64,000 nucleotides of DNA. It comes from Eutrophocola salsuginis (GTDB lineage Bacteria; Pseudomonadota; Gammaproteobacteria; Pseudomonadales; Pseudohongiellaceae). A model generated the notes under the pieces. It saw only the letters and a list, made by a program, of their open reading frames with translations. It did no database searches and was not told the DNA's origin. The DNA lies in assembly GCA_038147195.1 (NCBI GenBank), contig JAYQTB010000006.1, forward strand, positions 124,001 to 188,000, given 5' to 3'. This document shows positions 22,793-31,204 of this stretch, in pieces (position 1 is the first letter of the stretch; the number at the start of each line of letters is the position of its first letter). The position numbers and the translations under genes are program-made.

Positions 22793-24236
22793 GAATTCTC
22801 TTGATTCTATAAAACGCCATCTTAACGGTTTTTTGCCCCGCCACCACCGCTGGTTGCTTGTCGCACTAGCCGCAGTGCTGATCATAATCACCCAGGAAAA
22901 TGACTATGAGAGCATGGCCCTGGTTTTACGCCACGCTGACCAAACCCCTCTCGAGACTCCCTCGATTCAGCCTCCGGAAGCACCAGCGGCATCTGACACA
23001 CCTGAGCAGGCTTCCAGGCAACTACTGTCAAGCGTAGCGGAGCTGCCCCCTGATATGGCTCTATCGGAACCTCTCACAGAGCGGGCTGCCCCCCCTGATT
23101 TTAGTAATAATCCGGATTTCACCACTGAGGTCAGGTCCGGCGATAATCTCAGTCTCATCTTCGGTCGTGCGGGACTGTCTGCCCATGACGTCTATCAGGT
23201 GAGCCGGAGCAAACCGCAGTCACCGCTGCTGAGCAATCTCTATCCCGGCTATATCCTTAAGTTCTACTGGGACGACGACAAGAATCTGGAAAGCTTGACC
23301 ATCAGCAAGAACAAACTGGAAAGCATTGAAATTTTCCGTAGCGACACGGGCTACGAGACCAGGGAGATTGTACGTGCACCTGAAATTCGCCAGGTCTACC
23401 GCGAAGCGACCATCGAGGACTCCCTGTTCCTGGCCGCCCAGCAAGGCGGCATTTCCGCCTCGATCACCATGGAACTGGCCGGTATATTCGGCGGTGTCAT
23501 CGACTTCCTGCTGGATACACGCCGCGGCGACTCATTTAATCTGCTCTATGAAGAAAAGTACCTGGATGGTGAATACATAGGCTCCGGCGCAATACTGGCG
23601 GCACAGTTCACCAACCAGGGTCAAACACACACCGCCGTCAGGTACGTCAATATGGCAGGTGATACTGACTTCTATAATCCAGAAGGTCAGAGCATGCGCA
23701 AGGCCTTCCTGCGCAATCCCGTGGATTTCACCCGCATCAGTTCAGGTTTCACCACGAGCCGCAAACATCCTATCCTGAATACCATTCGCGCACACAAGGG
23801 AACCGACTATGCAGCTCCACACGGCACCCCGGTAATTGCAGCCGGCGACGGCCAGGTGACCTGGGCTTCACGCAACGGCTCGTTCGGCAAGCTGGTGGTT
23901 ATACAGCATGGGGATCGGTTTCAGACAAAGTATGCACATCTCAATGACTATGCCCGTGGAATCAAGAAAGGTGCCCGTGTTAGACAGGGACAAGTGATCG
24001 GGTATGTCGGGTCCACCGGTGGTGCCACAGGACCTCACCTGCACTACGAGTTCCTGATGGACGGTCTGCACCGGAATTCGCGCACCATTCACGACAAGCT
24101 GCCCAAGTCGGAATCCGTGCCAAAAACTGAACTGCAACGCTTCCAGAAACATTCGCAGATTCTGCTGTCCCAGCTGGAAGTCCACGCCAGCAATATCAGA
24201 AATATTGCCAAGCACACTCCAGAACCCCAACACTAA
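22791..24236 (+). CDS. M23 peptidoglycan DD-metalloendopeptidase (MepM/YebA-like)
   Basis: 481 residues. A single N-terminal membrane segment (WLLVALAAVLIII, about 21-34) anchors it; a LysM-like/OapA segment VRSGDNLSLIFGRAGLSAHD sits near 121; the C-terminal lytM domain has both zinc motifs, HKGTDYAAPHGTP (about 333) and HLHYEFLMDG (about 413), so the peptidase should be active. Predicted to cut cross-links in the periplasm. The start codon has no good ribosome site and lies inside a perfect inverted repeat. anmK follows after 8 bases, linking cell-wall opening with muropeptide recycling. Confidence 0.92.
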   Translation: MNSLDSIKRHLNGFLPRHHRWLLVALAAVLIIITQENDYESMALVLRHADQTPLETPSIQPPEAPAASDTPEQASRQLLSSVAELPPDMALSEPLTERAAPPDFSNNPDFTTEVRSGDNLSLIFGRAGLSAHDVYQVSRSKPQSPLLSNLYPGYILKFYWDDDKNLESLTISKNKLESIEIFRSDTGYETREIVRAPEIRQVYREATIEDSLFLAAQQGGISASITMELAGIFGGVIDFLLDTRRGDSFNLLYEEKYLDGEYIGSGAILAAQFTNQGQTHTAVRYVNMAGDTDFYNPEGQSMRKAFLRNPVDFTRISSGFTTSRKHPILNTIRAHKGTDYAAPHGTPVIAAGDGQVTWASRNGSFGKLVVIQHGDRFQTKYAHLNDYARGIKKGARVRQGQVIGYVGSTGGATGPHLHYEFLMDGLHRNSRTIHDKLPKSESVPKTELQRFQKHSQILLSQLEVHASNIRNIAKHTPEPQH

Positions 24237-24244
24237 AGACAGCT

Positions 24245-25366
24245 ATGGCTCCCTCCATTTATATCGGTCTCATCTCCGGCACAAGCATGGACGGGATCGA
24301 TTGTGCGCTGGTTGACTTTAGCGACCGCCGTCCCGAACTGATCGACTTCATCAATCTGGCAATACCGGAAGACCTGCGCCAGAAGCTTCTCAACCTGTGC
24401 GAGGATCATCACGGACAAATTACCCTACTGGGTGAAGCCGATGTGGAATTTGCACGGGTAATGGCACAGGCTGTGGGGCACATTCTCGAGATCAACCAGT
24501 TTAAGCCATCACAAATTGCTGCTATCGGCAGTCACGGGCAGACAATAAGGCACAAGCCTAAGGGCGATTCCCCATTCACGATCCAGATCGGTGATCCCAA
24601 CATCCTGGCGGAACTGACCGGTATTACTACCATTGCTGACTTCCGTCGCAGGGACATGGCTGCAGGGGGGCAGGGTGCCCCAATCGTTCCTGCCTTTCAC
24701 CGTGAAATATTTTCGAGCGCTGAAACTAATCGCATTGTGCTCAACATCGGCGGTATGGCCAACATCACCATCCTGCGCAAAACCGGCGTCATCTCGGGTT
24801 TCGATACAGGCCCAGGCAATGTACTGCTGGACACCTGGATTCAGAAACACCGTGGACATCCCTATGACCGCGGCGGTCACTGGGCTAAGTCCGGCACAGT
24901 GAGTAAAGAATTGCTGGCAGTCTTGCTGGATGATTCCTACTTCCGACTGCCGCCACCCAAAAGCACCGGGCGTGAATTGTTTAACCTGCCCTGGCTGGAA
25001 CAACGGCTGGAAAAAATCGACGATAAACTGCCTGAAGCGGACGTTCAGGCGACCCTGCTGGCACTGACCGTCCAATCCATTGGCCAAGCCATTACCGGCG
25101 TCATTCCTAAAGGTGAAGTCATCGTTTGTGGAGGCGGCGCCAACAACAGTTTCCTGATGGCCTCGCTGGCAGATGCCCTCCCGGGATTCAAGGTCTTGCG
25201 CAGTTCCGTGATGGGCGTGCTAGAAGACAGTGTCGAAGCTGTCGCCTTCGCCTGGCTGGCACACCTTGCCCTCTACCAGACTCCGGTGGACCTTACCACC
25301 ATCACCGGCTCATCACACCCGGTTATCGCTGGGGGTGTCTATTACGCAGCTAAGCGCCGCAAGTAG
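24245..25366 (+). CDS. anmK: Anhydro-N-acetylmuramic acid kinase
   Basis: 373 residues, normal for the family. Phosphorylates and hydrolyses 1,6-anhydro-MurNAc released from peptidoglycan, giving MurNAc-6-phosphate for recycling. The N-terminal ATP-binding GLISGTSMDGIDCALVDF is diagnostic; further blocks are IGSHGQTIRHKP, DFRRRDMAAGGQGAP, NIGGMANIT and DTGPGNVLLD. Cytoplasmic. Placed 8 bases after the M23 peptidase gene and convergent with erpA, as in Pseudomonas. Confidence 0.97.
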   Translation: MAPSIYIGLISGTSMDGIDCALVDFSDRRPELIDFINLAIPEDLRQKLLNLCEDHHGQITLLGEADVEFARVMAQAVGHILEINQFKPSQIAAIGSHGQTIRHKPKGDSPFTIQIGDPNILAELTGITTIADFRRRDMAAGGQGAPIVPAFHREIFSSAETNRIVLNIGGMANITILRKTGVISGFDTGPGNVLLDTWIQKHRGHPYDRGGHWAKSGTVSKELLAVLLDDSYFRLPPPKSTGRELFNLPWLEQRLEKIDDKLPEADVQATLLALTVQSIGQAITGVIPKGEVIVCGGGANNSFLMASLADALPGFKVLRSSVMGVLEDSVEAVAFAWLAHLALYQTPVDLTTITGSSHPVIAGGVYYAAKRRK

Positions 25367-25390
25367 ATTCAATCTGCCAGATAAGACAGG

Positions 25391-25768
25391 TCAGATGGAA
25401 AAGGACATGCCGCAACCACAGGTGGTCGTGGCAAGGGGGTTCTCTACTATGAAACGTGAACCTTGAAGACCTTCGATGTAATCAACTTTTGATCCCACCA
25501 GGTACTGGTAGCTCAGTGGATCTACTAGCAGCACTGCGCCGTTGTGCCGAATTAAGGTGTCGTCGTCATTAACAGTTTCGTCAAACGAAAAGCCGTACTG
25601 GAAACCAGAACAGCCACCCCCCGTGACAAACACGCGCAGCTTCAGGCCAGGGTTGCCTTCCTCGGCGATCAGCGTATTGACCTTGTACGCAGCATTGTCA
25701 GTCAGCGATATTGCGACCGCATCATGTGTGCAGACAACAGGATCATTTACGTGTTCAACAGCTGTCAT
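25391..25768 (-). CDS. erpA: Iron-sulfur cluster insertion protein ErpA
   Basis: 125 residues, A-type carrier. The three cluster-binding cysteines are present: VTGGGCSGFQYGF and the C-terminal TTCGCGMSFSI. Transfers Fe-S clusters to apoproteins. The N-terminal extension before ISLTDNAAYKV is slightly longer than in E. coli. Upstream is a bactofilin gene on the same strand; convergent with anmK with a 24-base gap. Confidence 0.95.
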   Translation of the reverse strand: MTAVEHVNDPVVCTHDAVAISLTDNAAYKVNTLIAEEGNPGLKLRVFVTGGGCSGFQYGFSFDETVNDDDTLIRHNGAVLLVDPLSYQYLVGSKVDYIEGLQGSRFIVENPLATTTCGCGMSFSI

Positions 25769-25857
25769 GGCTGGTTGCCGAGCAAGATAATAAAATGGAA
25801 ATTATCTATTACCTGAGCAAATTAGTCTAGTATTAGGCAGTGAGATCAGTTGTTCTC

Positions 25858-26295
25858 TTAGGCCTTCTCGACCACCTCCGCCTCATTATTCTTATCCTTG
25901 GCAGCAGTTTTCTTGACACCGATCTGGCGCGGTTTCATGCCTGCAGAGGGTCGGTGGCACAGGCTGCCATTGACCTCTGATCCCATCACCATCTCGATGA
26001 GATGGTAATAGACGTTTCCGACTACCCTGGCCTTGGCCGCCATTTCCAGGTGCTGAGTAGAGAGGACGTCACCTTCTACCAAGCCATTGATGATGACGAC
26101 AGGCACCTGGATTTCACCCTGTACCAGCCCGCTTTCACGGATGCGTAATTCCGCGGAAGAATCATCATCTGCATAAATGTTGCCGCGAATCTTTCCCTCC
26201 ACTTCCAGCACACCGCTGAAATGCAGGTCACCCGTGATCTCCGTTGCCTTGGAAATCAGAGTTGTGATGTTTTCTGTACTAAACGGTTTTTTCAC
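25858..26295 (-). CDS. Bactofilin (polymer-forming cytoskeletal protein)
   Basis: 145 residues starting at GTG with GGAG seven bases upstream. The middle is the right-handed beta-helix typical of bactofilins (GDLHFSGVLEVEGKIRGNIY, then repeated hydrophobic turns to about residue 110), flanked by short disordered tails; the C-terminal tail is Lys/Glu-rich. Bactofilins polymerise without nucleotide at the inner membrane and often position M23 peptidases, one of which lies 3 kb away. Follows the DUF6776 gene, with an 17-base gap. Confidence 0.93.
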   Translation of the reverse strand: MKKPFSTENITTLISKATEITGDLHFSGVLEVEGKIRGNIYADDDSSAELRIRESGLVQGEIQVPVVIINGLVEGDVLSTQHLEMAAKARVVGNVYYHLIEMVMGSEVNGSLCHRPSAGMKPRQIGVKKTAAKDKNNEAEVVEKA

Positions 26296-26312
26296 ATCAA
26301 CTCCGTGACACT

Positions 26313-27061
26313 TTATTCTGCAACCCAGGCAAAGCTTTTCTGCACCGTCTTGCCATTTTTGCCTTCGTCCACAGCCAGGATCTGGACACTCAGCGGTTCG
26401 AATCCTGACGGCAACAAGAGCTCTCCCTGGATATTCTGGAAGTAACGGAAGTTTAGCTTGATATCGAGCTGGTGCTCTTCTGTGGCCAGGCTGCGCAATG
26501 GCATGGAAATTTCCTGTCTGTTCTGTATTCCCAGGATGTACACGTTGGCGTAACCACTGATGATATTATCGTTGTTGCTGATCTGCCGCAGCTCAAGCCT
26601 GTAGCGAAAACGGCCTGGCTCTTCCGTGCTTTCCAGGTCCAGTTGACCGATATCAGGCCCGTCTCAGTATTCTCGGGCGACATGATCTGCTTGTAGAAGA
26701 GCACGTCTTCCTGCAACTGGGAAATTTTCTCACGCAGGCTTATGATGGTTCCCTGGACTTCTTCCAGGGCTTGCCTGTCTACGGTGCTTGCCTGCTGGCT
26801 GTTGATCAGGTCCTGCTGCAGCACCTCAAGCTGCTCCTCCATGTCATCTACTTGCAGTATGAGTCGATCACGCTCGGCACGGGCATCACCGTTGACGAAC
26901 ACCCCTTCGCTGTATCCATACAGGTAGAAGCCCGCACCGGTCGCCATCAGAACGAGGAGGAAGCCGAGACCAGTCAGCGCCCTTCGCCATGGCTGGTAAG
27001 GCACGACGACCATCTTGAGCTGCTTACTGCCTTTGACTCTAGGTGTTCTGCTCAACAGCAA
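26313..27061 (-). pseudogene. DUF6776-like inner-membrane protein gene, frameshifted
   Basis: The first reading frame gives a membrane segment (LGFLLVLMATGAGFYLYGYS, about 31-50), then a coiled coil (ERDRLILQVDDMEEQLEVL and on) as far as SPENTETG near 26660. From there the sensible sequence continues in the -1 frame (DIGQLDLESTEEPGRFRYRL, then LRQISNN, VYILGIQNRQE) to the stop at 26313, matching the C-terminal beta domain I expect for DUF6776. The shift lies in ACGGGCCTG (26653-26661); one missing G restores an open frame of about 250 codons. Either a real mutation or a base-calling error. The start may be the TTG at 27061 or the ATG at 27013. Confidence 0.8.
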
Positions 27062-27159
27062 GTTCCTGTCAGGATTGAGGGCAGTACAGGAAAACCCGGT
27101 CTCGACAGCTTCACCCGACGGGCATTCCTGAGTGTAAATAGTTTACCGATAGGATGAAT

Positions 27160-28191
27160 TTAGGGCAGCGCCGCCACGATATCCAGTCCGGCAGTTTCTT
27201 CAAAGCCAAACATTATATTCATGTTTTGCACTGCCTGTCCCGCGGCCCCCTTCACAAGGTTATCCTCGGCCGCCAGCACCACCACAGTATCGCCGTCCTG
27301 CGGCCTGCAAACAGCCAGTTGGAGATTGTTGGTGCCACGTACGTTTCGAGTATCCGGGCTCATGCCAGCTTCAAGAACATCCACGAAAGGCTCGTCCCGG
27401 TAAAAGTCCTCGAACAGCGCCTGCAGGTCGATATCTGAGTTTTTCAGTGTGGCATACAGGCTGGCCTGGATGCCACGGATCATCGGCGTCAAGTGCGGCA
27501 TGAAGGTGAGACCGACATTACCACTGCAGGCTGCGTTAAGGCCTTGGCGGATTTCCGGCAGGTGACGGTGACCATTGATTTTGTAAGCCTTCATGCTTTC
27601 GCTGACTTCACAGAGTAGGTTGCCAATGCTGCCACTGCGTCCAGCGCCACTGACACCCGATTTGCAGTCAGCAATCAACCTAGAATTGTCCACTAAGTCA
27701 CTCTTGACGAGTGGCATGAAACCCAGTTGGACGGCTGTCGGGTAACATCCCGGATTGGCGACGACCCGTGCGGTGCGGATTTCTGCGCGATACATCTCCG
27801 GCAAGCCATAAACAGCTTCGGCCACAATGTCCGGACAGGCATGCTCCATGCCGTACCACTTCGACCAGATCCCGATGTCCCGGATTCTGAAATCAGCAGA
27901 CAGGTCTACGACCTTGATGTCGGACCCTATCAGAGCCGGTACCTGTGTCATGGCGGTGCCGTTCGGGGTGGCGAAAAACACCACGTCGCAATCCCCGAGA
28001 GTCTCCACCCCGGGCTCGACAAAGACGAGGTCCAGGCTACCGCGAAGGTTAGGAAAGTACGAGGACACGGCCGTGCCCGTCTCGCCGCGTGAAGTGACGG
28101 CCTGCAGCGTGACTTGCGGATGTTTTACCAGGAGACGCAGCAACTCTTGCCCGGTATAGCCGGTTGCGCCTACGATGCCTGCTTTGATCAC
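27160..28191 (-). CDS. argC: N-acetyl-gamma-glutamyl-phosphate reductase
   Basis: 343 residues; reduces N-acetylglutamyl phosphate with NADPH in arginine synthesis. Starts at GTG with AAGGAGAT upstream. The NADP-binding GIVGATGYTGQELLRLL opens the protein and the catalytic cysteine is in VANPGCYPTAVQLG near residue 148; HRHLPEIRQGL near 213 supplies the conserved histidine. Cytoplasmic. Divergent from hemJ across 171 bases. Confidence 0.97.
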   Translation of the reverse strand: MIKAGIVGATGYTGQELLRLLVKHPQVTLQAVTSRGETGTAVSSYFPNLRGSLDLVFVEPGVETLGDCDVVFFATPNGTAMTQVPALIGSDIKVVDLSADFRIRDIGIWSKWYGMEHACPDIVAEAVYGLPEMYRAEIRTARVVANPGCYPTAVQLGFMPLVKSDLVDNSRLIADCKSGVSGAGRSGSIGNLLCEVSESMKAYKINGHRHLPEIRQGLNAACSGNVGLTFMPHLTPMIRGIQASLYATLKNSDIDLQALFEDFYRDEPFVDVLEAGMSPDTRNVRGTNNLQLAVCRPQDGDTVVVLAAEDNLVKGAAGQAVQNMNIMFGFEETAGLDIVAALP

Positions 28192-28362
28192 TGGAGATCT
28201 CCTTAGTTCACAGGGCCCGGTAAATGCCGATCACCTGTATTTCGGGGCCGCGTATGATAGTGGCCATGCCACAAAAGATAAAGTGCATTCCCGTTTTTGG
28301 GTCTAGGCCTGTGATGATATCATTCGGGAGTTTTGACAGCTTAAGATTCAATTTTCCGACAC

Positions 28363-28785
28363 ATGCTCTGGTTCAAGGCCCTCCATATCATCTCCGTCGT
28401 CTGCTGGTTCGCGGGCCTGTTCTACCTGCCGCGCCTGTTTGTATACCACGCCCTGAGCGATGATGAGATCAGCAATGAGCGCTTCAAGATCATGGAGCGG
28501 AAGCTGTACCGGGGCATCATGACACCTTCCGCAGTACTGACCGTGATATTCGGCGGCATTCTCATCGGCTACAACGCGGCCTACTACATGACAGCGGGCT
28601 GGATGCATGCCAAGCTATTCCTTGTCGCCGTGCTCCTGGTGTTCCATTTCCTGTGCTGGCAACACCTGAAGAATTTTCGCGACGATAAAAACACAAAAGG
28701 CCATATCTATTTCCGCTGGTTCAACGAAGTGCCCACCCTCGTACTAATCGTGGTGGTCATACTCGTAGTCGTCAAACCATTTTAA
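28363..28785 (+). CDS. hemJ: Protoporphyrinogen IX oxidase HemJ
   Basis: 140 residues with four membrane helices. Family signatures WFKALHIISVVCWFAGLFYL and YLPRLFVYH near the N-terminus include the conserved His (H8) and the arginine segment; MERKLYRG and HAKLF follow. HemJ replaces HemG/HemY for oxidation of protoporphyrinogen in many gammaproteobacteria. hemL starts 13 bases downstream, so two haem genes share a transcript. Confidence 0.95.
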   Translation: MLWFKALHIISVVCWFAGLFYLPRLFVYHALSDDEISNERFKIMERKLYRGIMTPSAVLTVIFGGILIGYNAAYYMTAGWMHAKLFLVAVLLVFHFLCWQHLKNFRDDKNTKGHIYFRWFNEVPTLVLIVVVILVVVKPF

Positions 28786-28798
28786 TCATGGAACCGCC

Positions 28799-30097
28799 AT
28801 GACCCAAGAACTGGATCATTCCCAATCCGCCGCCCTGTTTGACAATGCCAGGAAATTCATCCCGGGCGGGGTGAATTCCCCCGTAAGGGCATTTAAGGGT
28901 GTCGGCGGCACGCCGGTTTTCTTCAAGTCGGGGGAAGGCGCCTGGCTGGTAGACGAGGACGGCAACCGCTACGTCGACTACATCGGCTCCTGGGGCCCAC
29001 TCATCCTGGGTCATCGCCACCCGGCAGTCATCAGCGCATTAAAAGCACAACTCCACCAGGGCCTGACCTTCGGCGCCCCAACCGCCTGGGAAGGTGAGCT
29101 TGCCGAACTGATTACCCGGCTTGTACCGTCCATCGACTCTGTACGCCTGGTCAATTCCGGTACAGAGGCCACCATGAGCGCCATCCGCCTGGCCCGCGGA
29201 TTCACCGGGCGTAGCAAGATACTGAAATTCGAAGGCTGCTACCACGGCCATGTGGATGCCCTGCTGGTCAAGGCCGGCTCAGGCGCCCTTACGCTGGGCT
29301 CACCTGACTCGCTGGGCGTGCCGGAATCCACCTCGATGGAAACCTTTGTCCTGCCCTACAACGATCTCGACAGTGTCAGCCGGCTATTCAGCCAATCCGG
29401 CAGTAAAATCGCCTGCGTCATCATCGAGCCGGTCGCCGGCAACATGAACTGTGTGCCGCCCGTACCCGGCTACTTGGAAGGGCTGCGCAAACTCTGCGAT
29501 GAGCATGGCGTGGTACTGATTTTCGACGAAGTCATGACAGGCTTCAGGACAGCGCTGGGCGGCGCCCAGTCCGTTTACGGCATAAAACCCGACCTGACCA
29601 CACTGGGCAAGGTCATCGGTGGCGGCCTGCCGGTCGGCGCCTTCGGCGGCAGGCAGGACATCATGGACATGCTGGCACCGACCGGGCCGGTGTACCAGGC
29701 CGGCACTTTGTCGGGCAACCCGCTGGCCGTTACTGCCGGTCTGGCGACCCTGCATGAAATCAGCAAGCCGGATTTCTTCACCAACCTGGGCGTAAAGACC
29801 GAATATCTCCTGACAGGACTTCGGGAGCGGGCCCGGGCTGCGGGCATCCCCTTTACCACCAACCAGGTGGGCGGCATGTTCGGTTGTTTCTTCAGTGATG
29901 AAGAACAGGTAACCTCGTTTACCCAAGTCATGGCCTGCGACGTGGACCGCTTCCGCAAGTATTTCCACCTCATGCTCGAAGCGGGCATTTACCTTGCCCC
30001 CTCTGCATTCGAGGCAGGATTCGTGTCGGCGGCCCATGGGGATGAGGAATTGCAGTTAACGCTGGATGCTGCAGAACAGGCATTTGCACAGTTATAA
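28799..30097 (+). CDS. hemL: Glutamate-1-semialdehyde 2,1-aminomutase
   Basis: 432 residues; PLP enzyme producing 5-aminolevulinate in the C5 pathway. Visible blocks: FIPGGVNSPVRAFKGVGG near the start, NSGTEATMSAIRLARGFTGR, FDEVMTGFR, and the PLP lysine in LGKVIGGGLPVGAFGGR near 267. Cytoplasmic. Lies directly after hemJ. Confidence 0.98.
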   Translation: MTQELDHSQSAALFDNARKFIPGGVNSPVRAFKGVGGTPVFFKSGEGAWLVDEDGNRYVDYIGSWGPLILGHRHPAVISALKAQLHQGLTFGAPTAWEGELAELITRLVPSIDSVRLVNSGTEATMSAIRLARGFTGRSKILKFEGCYHGHVDALLVKAGSGALTLGSPDSLGVPESTSMETFVLPYNDLDSVSRLFSQSGSKIACVIIEPVAGNMNCVPPVPGYLEGLRKLCDEHGVVLIFDEVMTGFRTALGGAQSVYGIKPDLTTLGKVIGGGLPVGAFGGRQDIMDMLAPTGPVYQAGTLSGNPLAVTAGLATLHEISKPDFFTNLGVKTEYLLTGLRERARAAGIPFTTNQVGGMFGCFFSDEEQVTSFTQVMACDVDRFRKYFHLMLEAGIYLAPSAFEAGFVSAAHGDEELQLTLDAAEQAFAQL

Positions 30098-30133
30098 GAA
30101 TCACTAAAAGCAACTACTGATAAGGGAAATCCT

Positions 30134-31135
30134 ATGAAGAAGTATCACGTCTATGGCATTGGTGCCGCGCTGGTCGACCAGGAATTCGAAGTTGAAGACA
30201 GCTTTTTCCAGCACGAAAGCATCCAGAAGGGGATCATGACACTGGTGGATGGCGAGTCCCAGTCAACCCTGGAAAAACGCCTGCTGGACAAGTTTGGCCT
30301 GAAGACGCGCGCCGGCGGGGGCTCTGCAGCCAACTCCATCTACGCGATTTCCCAGTTCGGCGGCAACGCGTTCTTCTCCTGCAAGGTCGCCGACGATGAA
30401 GCCGGCAACTTCTACCTGGAGCAACTTGGCCAACACAACATCCATACCAACCTGGATAACCACAACCGCGGCGCCGGTGTTACCGGCAAATGCCTGGTCA
30501 TGGTCAGCCCCGACACTGAACGTACCATGCTCAGCTTCCTGGGTATCTCCGAAACCCTCTCGAAGAACGAGATCGACCTGGAGGCGCTAAAGAACTCGGA
30601 ATACCTGTACCTGGAAGGATACCAGGTCACCTCTGAAACGGGACGCGCAGCGTCGGTCTATGCCCGTGAAATCGCGGAACAGTATGGCGTGAAAACTTCC
30701 ATCACCCTGTCGGACCCGGCGATGGTGCAGTTTTTCCGCGGCGGCCTGCAGGAAATGATGGGCCATGGCGTCGACCTGTTGTTTGCCAACGACGTGGAAG
30801 CCAAAGAATGGTCAGGCAAGGAAACCGTGGAAGACGCGATAGAGGGCCTTAAAAGTATTGCGAAGCAGATCGTCGTCACATGTGGTTCAAAAGGTGCCCT
30901 GCTGTTTGACGGTCAAAAGCACATCAGCATCGCGCCGCACAAGATAAAGGCCGTGGACAGTAACGGCGCGGGTGACATGTTTGCCGGGGCATTCCTCTAC
31001 GCGGTCTCTGCCGGCCACGATTTTACAACCGCCGGCAACCTGGCCAGCCTCGCGGCTGCAACGACTGTCAGCAGCTTCGGTCCTCGCCTGCCCTTCGAAG
31101 CCCACCAGAAGATCAAGGCACAGATAATCAAGTAA
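30134..31135 (+). CDS. PfkB-family carbohydrate kinase, adenosine kinase-like
   Basis: 333 residues of the ribokinase/PfkB superfamily. The N-terminal GGGSAANSIYAISQFGG is signature 1 and DSNGAGDMFAGAFLY near 277 is signature 2 with the catalytic Asp and anion hole. The closest family by appearance is the bacterial adenosine kinase group, common in marine gammaproteobacteria, but the nucleoside specificity cannot be read from the sequence. Separate ribosome site AAGGGAA; 36 bases after hemL. Confidence 0.85.
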   Translation: MKKYHVYGIGAALVDQEFEVEDSFFQHESIQKGIMTLVDGESQSTLEKRLLDKFGLKTRAGGGSAANSIYAISQFGGNAFFSCKVADDEAGNFYLEQLGQHNIHTNLDNHNRGAGVTGKCLVMVSPDTERTMLSFLGISETLSKNEIDLEALKNSEYLYLEGYQVTSETGRAASVYAREIAEQYGVKTSITLSDPAMVQFFRGGLQEMMGHGVDLLFANDVEAKEWSGKETVEDAIEGLKSIAKQIVVTCGSKGALLFDGQKHISIAPHKIKAVDSNGAGDMFAGAFLYAVSAGHDFTTAGNLASLAAATTVSSFGPRLPFEAHQKIKAQIIK

Positions 31136-31152
31136 GCTTTTTCACAGGCAAC

Positions 31153-31188
31153 AAAAAAGCCGGTGCGCTATGCGACACCGGCTTTTTT
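31153..31188. terminator. Bidirectional terminator between the PfkB kinase gene and pnp
   Basis: AAAAAAGCCGGTG, a ten-base loop, CACCGGCTTTTTT: seven GC-rich pairs extended by A/T pairs, with T-runs on both strands. Serves the converging transcripts. Confidence 0.93.
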
Positions 31189-31204
31189 ATGCTTGCCCTG
31201 CAGT

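Noticed and set aside
26453..27061. Treating the 202-residue frame as a complete protein
   Set aside because: The last 50 residues are out-of-frame translation of the C-terminal domain, which reads sensibly in the -1 frame.
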